In this document: positions 20,116 to 21,422 of the stretch, piece after piece
Position numbering within the stretch: position 1 is the first letter of the stretch
Layout of the letters: every line of letters starts with the position of its first letter
Source: a virus
Virus record (IMG/VR): IMGVR_UViG_3300021962_000758
Location: 1-21,422 of that record
Reading direction: 5' to 3' (one strand)
DNA length: 21,422 bases
Translations under genes and position numbers: made by a program
Notes under the pieces: generated by a model
The model's database searches: none
What the model saw: only the letters and a program-made list of their open reading frames with translations
What the model was told of the DNA's origin: nothing

Positions 20116-21422
20116 TGCCTATCGCTCGTTTTGCGATGCCCGATGGCAGGGTCGCTCGGTTTGAAGTTCCAGAGGGATTATCTCCTGAAGAGGCTCAGGA
20201 CTTAGTTTCCTCTTCTATTGCCAAACAGGAACAAAAATCTGAACCAGCAGTTGCCCCCACAGAAGCCGCCCCGGTTGAGAAACCTAAAGAAAGAACTTTT
20301 GGAGAGGCAGCTACCGATTTGGCTGCTGGTCTTACGTCTGGCATTGGTTCTGTAATTCAATTACCGGGGCAGCTTTATGGTTTGGCTACTGGTGATTTTG
20401 AAGACTCCGGGATACTTGGTTTTGGCAAACGTATTGCCAAATCCGGCGAAGACATGAAGTCTGAAGCATTGAAACAAAAAGAAAAGCAACGCTCACAAAA
20501 AATTCAAGATGCAGAAGATAAGGGACAGTGGGAGGCATTTAAAACCGCTTTTGGAGAAACCGTCAAAGACCCCGCTTTGTTTGCAAGTTTCCTCGCGGAG
20601 CAAGCGCCCCAAATGCTTGTTCCTTTTGGCGGGGCAAAGGTTATAAAAGGATTAACTCTTGCCAAAGGGTTACGTGCTGGACTTCCTGCAATCGAAGCTA
20701 CCCAAGCCGCTGGCACAGCCGGGACTCGCGCTGCTATTGGAGCGGGGGCAGTTCAACAAGGGTCAGATATTGGAGCGGGCGCATATGAGGAACTCTATAA
20801 AGCCTTGGTGCTTAAAGGCACACCAGAAGAGGAAGCTAAAAGCCAAGCCTTAAACTTAGCCCGCGCCGCAGGAGCTTCAGGTGCAGTAATTTCTCTGTTA
20901 GCTCAAAGACTGCCCGGAGCCAAAACGCTGGAGGAATCTTTTGCTGGGGTTCCCGGAACATCAGGTCGTTTGCTAGGCGCTGCAAAAGGCGCTCTTGGTG
21001 AAACAGCCAGTGAGATAGTGGAAGAAACCGGCGGAAAGTTTGCTCAAAACGTCGCCATGCGGCAAGTGAATCCAGAGCAGCAACTAGCTCAAGGACTTGG
21101 CGCTACAGCAGGTATGGCGGCAATTGGTGGCGGTACGCTTGGTGGCGTGGCTGGCGCTCTCAGGACGCCTCAATCAGATCAGGCTACCCAACCCCCACCA
21201 CCACCTCCGGAAGCGCCCCAGATCGATCCTGACAAGTATAGCGCGGTGATTAAGGGGCTTACCGCAGCCATCCCTGACTCCGGACTCACAGATTCTTCCA
21301 AACTGGGGGAAATCTTCAAAGCATCCGGCATTGAGAACGAAGCCGAGGTTTCGGCGTATCTCAACCAAGCGATCACTAGCGGTGAAATCGTTGCCAACTC
21401 CAACCCGGTTTTCAATGTTACC
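20115..21422 (+). CDS. N-terminal part of a very large virion/ejection protein (3' end missing)
   Basis: ATG at 20115 overlaps the previous stop (TAATG), and the frame stays open for 436 codons to the window edge. The start MPIARFAMPDGRVARFEVPE, followed by GLSPEEAQDLV, is a pattern I associate with giant internal proteins of environmental podophages. After a Lys/Glu/Pro linker come amphipathic and glycine-rich helices: AATDLAAGLTSGIGSVIQLP, FASFLAEQAPQMLVPFGGAK, AIGAGAVQQGSDIGAGAYEE, and GMAAIGGGTLGGVAGAL (~333). Then a seven-Pro run and a helical segment (SGIENEAEVSAYLNQAI). These hydrophobic helices fit envelope-spanning ejection proteins like T7 gp16. Catalytic domains, if any, lie outside. 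The region is GC-rich, unlike the gene before it. Confidence 0.7.
   Translation, partial: MPIARFAMPDGRVARFEVPEGLSPEEAQDLVSSSIAKQEQKSEPAVAPTEAAPVEKPKERTFGEAATDLAAGLTSGIGSVIQLPGQLYGLATGDFEDSGILGFGKRIAKSGEDMKSEALKQKEKQRSQKIQDAEDKGQWEAFKTAFGETVKDPALFASFLAEQAPQMLVPFGGAKVIKGLTLAKGLRAGLPAIEATQAAGTAGTRAAIGAGAVQQGSDIGAGAYEELYKALVLKGTPEEEAKSQALNLARAAGASGAVISLLAQRLPGAKTLEESFAGVPGTSGRLLGAAKGALGETASEIVEETGGKFAQNVAMRQVNPEQQLAQGLGATAGMAAIGGGTLGGVAGALRTPQSDQATQPPPPPPEAPQIDPDKYSAVIKGLTAAIPDSGLTDSSKLGEIFKASGIENEAEVSAYLNQAITSGEIVANSNPVFNVT

Overview
The window is a compact piece of a tailed-phage (Caudoviricetes) genome: virion-morphogenesis, lysis and DNA-ejection genes of a probable podovirus. I count 25 protein genes, all on the + strand. 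The longest gap between genes is 16 bases, and 13 of the 24 junctions overlap by 1 or 4 bases (TAATG/TGATG, or ATGA/TTGA). I see no tRNA, rRNA, CRISPR array, insertion sequence, attachment site, convincing promoter or terminator, so the block is probably read from a promoter outside the window. There is no stretch over 300 bases without a gene. The host cannot be fixed from the sequence. The gene style (AEGG motifs, Gln/Asn-rich ejection proteins, YadA-like tail fibre) resembles uncultured aquatic phages, and one secreted protein recalls betaproteobacterial proteins, so a freshwater betaproteobacterium is a low-confidence guess.

Layout. 1-3108: end of a CxxC/carbohydrate-binding-like virion protein, two tiny basic proteins, a P22 gp4-like head-tail adaptor, two beta-rich proteins that look like distant paralogs, and a tandem-repeat tail protein. 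3122-6619: a 1054-residue tail fibre with a phage anchor, about 37 YadA-like head repeats and a C-terminal peptidase S74 intramolecular chaperone, followed by a small companion protein. 6619-8666: a lysis cassette with a two-helix membrane protein, a tiny protein, a membrane-anchored coiled coil, a secreted cysteine-rich protein, a 3-TM holin and a GH108 endolysin. 8678-11338: a large P22 gp10/T7 gp12-like nozzle candidate and two small proteins. 11355-21422: a probable internal or ejection module: a protein with a possible GNAT-like C-terminus, a cupin-like protein, a glycine-zipper/Pro-Gly-rich 850-residue protein, a GNAT-like protein, a Gln/Asn-rich repeat protein, a protein with a phage-tail-lysozyme domain, and the start of a very large protein that runs off the right edge.

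Working model (inference). The adaptor and nozzle build the tail. The fibre binds the host surface. The ejection proteins, one carrying a murein hydrolase, cross the envelope with the DNA. The holin and GH108 enzyme lyse the cell at the end. Points most worth a second look: the mosaic fibre with six near-identical DNA cassettes, the secreted Cys-rich protein inside the lysis cassette, the AEGG-type motif shared by successive ejection proteins, the cupin flanked by GNAT-like proteins, and sharp base-composition jumps within the module.
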